Shown: positions 48,352-49,513 of the stretch, piece by piece | Numbering within the stretch: the stretch's first letter is position 1 | Layout: each line of letters starts with the position of its first letter | Origin: Rhodospirillales bacterium | GTDB lineage: Bacteria > Pseudomonadota > Alphaproteobacteria > Reyranellales > Reyranellaceae | Assembly (NCBI GenBank): GCA_947466085.1 | Contig: CANIEC010000015.1 | Span: 1 to 49,513 of the forward strand | Reading direction: 5' to 3' | Length of the DNA: 49,513 bases | Translations under genes and position numbers: made by a program | Notes under the pieces: model-generated | Database searches by the model: none | Told to the model about the DNA's origin: nothing | Seen by the model: only the letters and a program-made list of their open reading frames with translations

Positions 48352-49437
48352 CTACCTTGTCTGGAGATCGACCGCCAGCGCCGCCGGCAGGCGGTCGAGG
48401 CCGTAGGTGCGCGTCGCGGTGCCGCTGTAGAGCGCGGTCTTCTCGGCCGCGCCGGCGCTCGCCGTCAGGCGTTTGAAGGCGTTCCACAGGACCGGGTAGC
48501 TGCACTGGCCCTTGTCGACCGGGAAGTTGCTCTCGAACATGCAGCGGTCGACGCCGAAGGCTTCGATGCAGGGCTCGATATAGGGCGCCCAGGTCTTCGC
48601 CAGCTCCTCCGAGCCCGGTGGCTTCGGCTTCCTGTGAAAGTCGAAACCGTTCACGAACATGGTGAGGCCACCCAGCTTCACCCGCACGTTGGGCAGCGCC
48701 GCGAGTTCCATCATGCGCTGCTTCCACTCCGGGTAGACCTCGCCCTGCTTGCCGCGGAACGGACCGATGCCCAGCGGGCCGCCGACATGGTCGACGACGA
48801 GGGTCAGCTCGGGCACGGCCTGCGCGAGCTTCACGACATGCGGGAGCTGCGTGTGGTAGGCCCAGACGTCGAGCGGTAAACCCTGCTTCGCCAGCCGCCG
48901 CGCGCCCTCGGTGAAGGACGGATGCTCGAGCGGTCCCGGCGGCTTCATCACGAGGTTCGACGTGACGTCCGGCGAGGAATGCCAGGCGGTTCGGTTGCGG
49001 ATGCCGCAGAAGCGACCGCCCGCGGCTGCTCGATGCGCTTCGAGCAATGGCTCGACCCGGTCGCCCAGCGTGAGGTCGACCATGCCAATGATGCCGGCAC
49101 AGGCGCGCGTCGGTCCGTGACGGCCGCTCGCGCTCACCGCCGCGACGCCGGTCACGAATTCGGTCTCTCCCAGCGACTGCTCGTCGGCCGGTCCGCCCGC
49201 GCGATACATTTCCCCGCACTGCACGAAGATCGTCCCACGCACGTCATGGCCGCTCGATACATCGGCCAGAAGCTGCGGCAGCAGGTAGGAATGCCCGCCG
49301 TCGCGTTCCCACAGATGATGATGCGGATCGACGATCGGCAATCCGGGCTCGAGGATCTCCTCCTCGGTCAGCCCGAGCCAGTCCTCGCGCACGATGATCT
49401 GTCGACCGTGTCCCAGCAGCGGATCGTTCTCGGCCAT
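48352..49437 (-). CDS. Amidohydrolase-family metal-dependent hydrolase
   Basis: A 361-residue protein of the amidohydrolase_2 superfamily (PF04909). The metal motif is IVDPHHHLWERDG, then GIIGMVDLTLGDRVEPLLEA, a long barrel, LTLVVDHVGGPLGIGPF (active-site His), VRVKLGGLTMF and CMFESNFPVDKGQCSYP (catalytic Asp region). Relatives hydrolyse lactones or decarboxylate aromatic acids. The upstream gene (right edge) is a TctC-type binding protein only 10 bp away, so the pair may act in uptake and breakdown of an organic acid. Substrate unknown. Confidence 0.85.
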   Translation of the reverse strand: MAENDPLLGHGRQIIVREDWLGLTEEEILEPGLPIVDPHHHLWERDGGHSYLLPQLLADVSSGHDVRGTIFVQCGEMYRAGGPADEQSLGETEFVTGVAAVSASGRHGPTRACAGIIGMVDLTLGDRVEPLLEAHRAAAGGRFCGIRNRTAWHSSPDVTSNLVMKPPGPLEHPSFTEGARRLAKQGLPLDVWAYHTQLPHVVKLAQAVPELTLVVDHVGGPLGIGPFRGKQGEVYPEWKQRMMELAALPNVRVKLGGLTMFVNGFDFHRKPKPPGSEELAKTWAPYIEPCIEAFGVDRCMFESNFPVDKGQCSYPVLWNAFKRLTASAGAAEKTALYSGTATRTYGLDRLPAALAVDLQTR

Positions 49438-49447
49438 CGCCTGCTCC

Positions 49448-49513
49448 CTACTCGATGCGGATGTCGGCGCTCTTCACCATCTCGGCGAAGAAGGCGATCT
49501 GCTTCTCACGGAA
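49448..49513 (-). CDS. Tripartite tricarboxylate transporter substrate-binding protein (3' end)
   Basis: Only the last 21 codons are in the window: FREKQIAFFAEMVKSADIRI then E and a TAG stop. This resembles the C-terminal tail of Bug/TctC-type periplasmic binding proteins. The rest lies beyond the right edge. It is the upstream neighbour of the amidohydrolase in the same direction. Confidence 0.5.
   Translation of the reverse strand, partial: FREKQIAFFAEMVKSADIRIE

Overview
The window is GC-rich, densely coded DNA, almost certainly from an alphaproteobacterium. The evidence is a fixNOQP-fixGHIS (cbb3 oxidase) operon, a FixL/FixJ pair, a FixK-type Crp/Fnr regulator, DUF992, DUF2189, a phasin and a tripartite-tricarboxylate-transporter substrate-binding protein at the right edge. 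Soil or plant-associated orders (Hyphomicrobiales or Rhodospirillales) fit best. The genus cannot be fixed from sequence reading alone.

Left flank (1-6030): ordinary and partly decayed. It holds back-to-back fragments of an ABC substrate-binding protein and a luciferase-like oxidoreductase, a DDN-type nitroreductase, an IS3-family remnant, a single-chain biotin-dependent acyl-CoA carboxylase (1239-4616), a decayed ModA-like fragment, a 22-bp-period repeat, and an alpha/beta hydrolase broken by one extra base in a G run.

Central island (about 6190-46745): this is the interesting part. I found sixteen good FNR/FixK-type palindromes (TTGAT-N4-ATCAA, at least 8 of 10 conserved positions) plus two weak ones. 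Nearly all lie in promoter regions, with the box centre usually 55-98 bp from a start codon, and many serve divergent gene pairs. The genes behind them are universal stress proteins, CBS-BON, alcohol dehydrogenases, an adh-bgl-glk-ABC-P-type ATPase operon, ChaB-USP-L,D-transpeptidase, TPR, HdeD, a small cytochrome c, phasin, DUF992, a DUF883-holin-AMP/thymidine phosphorylase-MBL RNase-like operon, small unknown proteins, hemN, a TauE/SafE-like membrane protein, DUF2189 and the complete ccoNOQP-ccoGHIS operon. The regulators sit inside the same island: a soluble heme-PAS FixL, FixJ, a receiver-only response regulator, an ABC transmembrane protein without ATPase, and fixK.

Two 23-bp elements matching each other at 21 positions and carrying the FixJ-box-like CTACGTAG core lie upstream of fixK and upstream of an unknown 44-residue membrane protein. 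The inferred circuit is: low O2 -> FixL -> FixJ~P -> fixK (and the 44-residue protein) -> FixK -> about 15 transcription units for high-affinity respiration, anaerobic haem synthesis, alcohol/aldehyde metabolism, stress and nucleotide salvage.

Right flank (46760-49513): outside the regulon. It holds an FAD/NAD(P)-binding protein with a tiny overlapping upstream ORF, an amidohydrolase, and the end of a TctC-type binding protein. No tRNA, rRNA or CRISPR array was seen.
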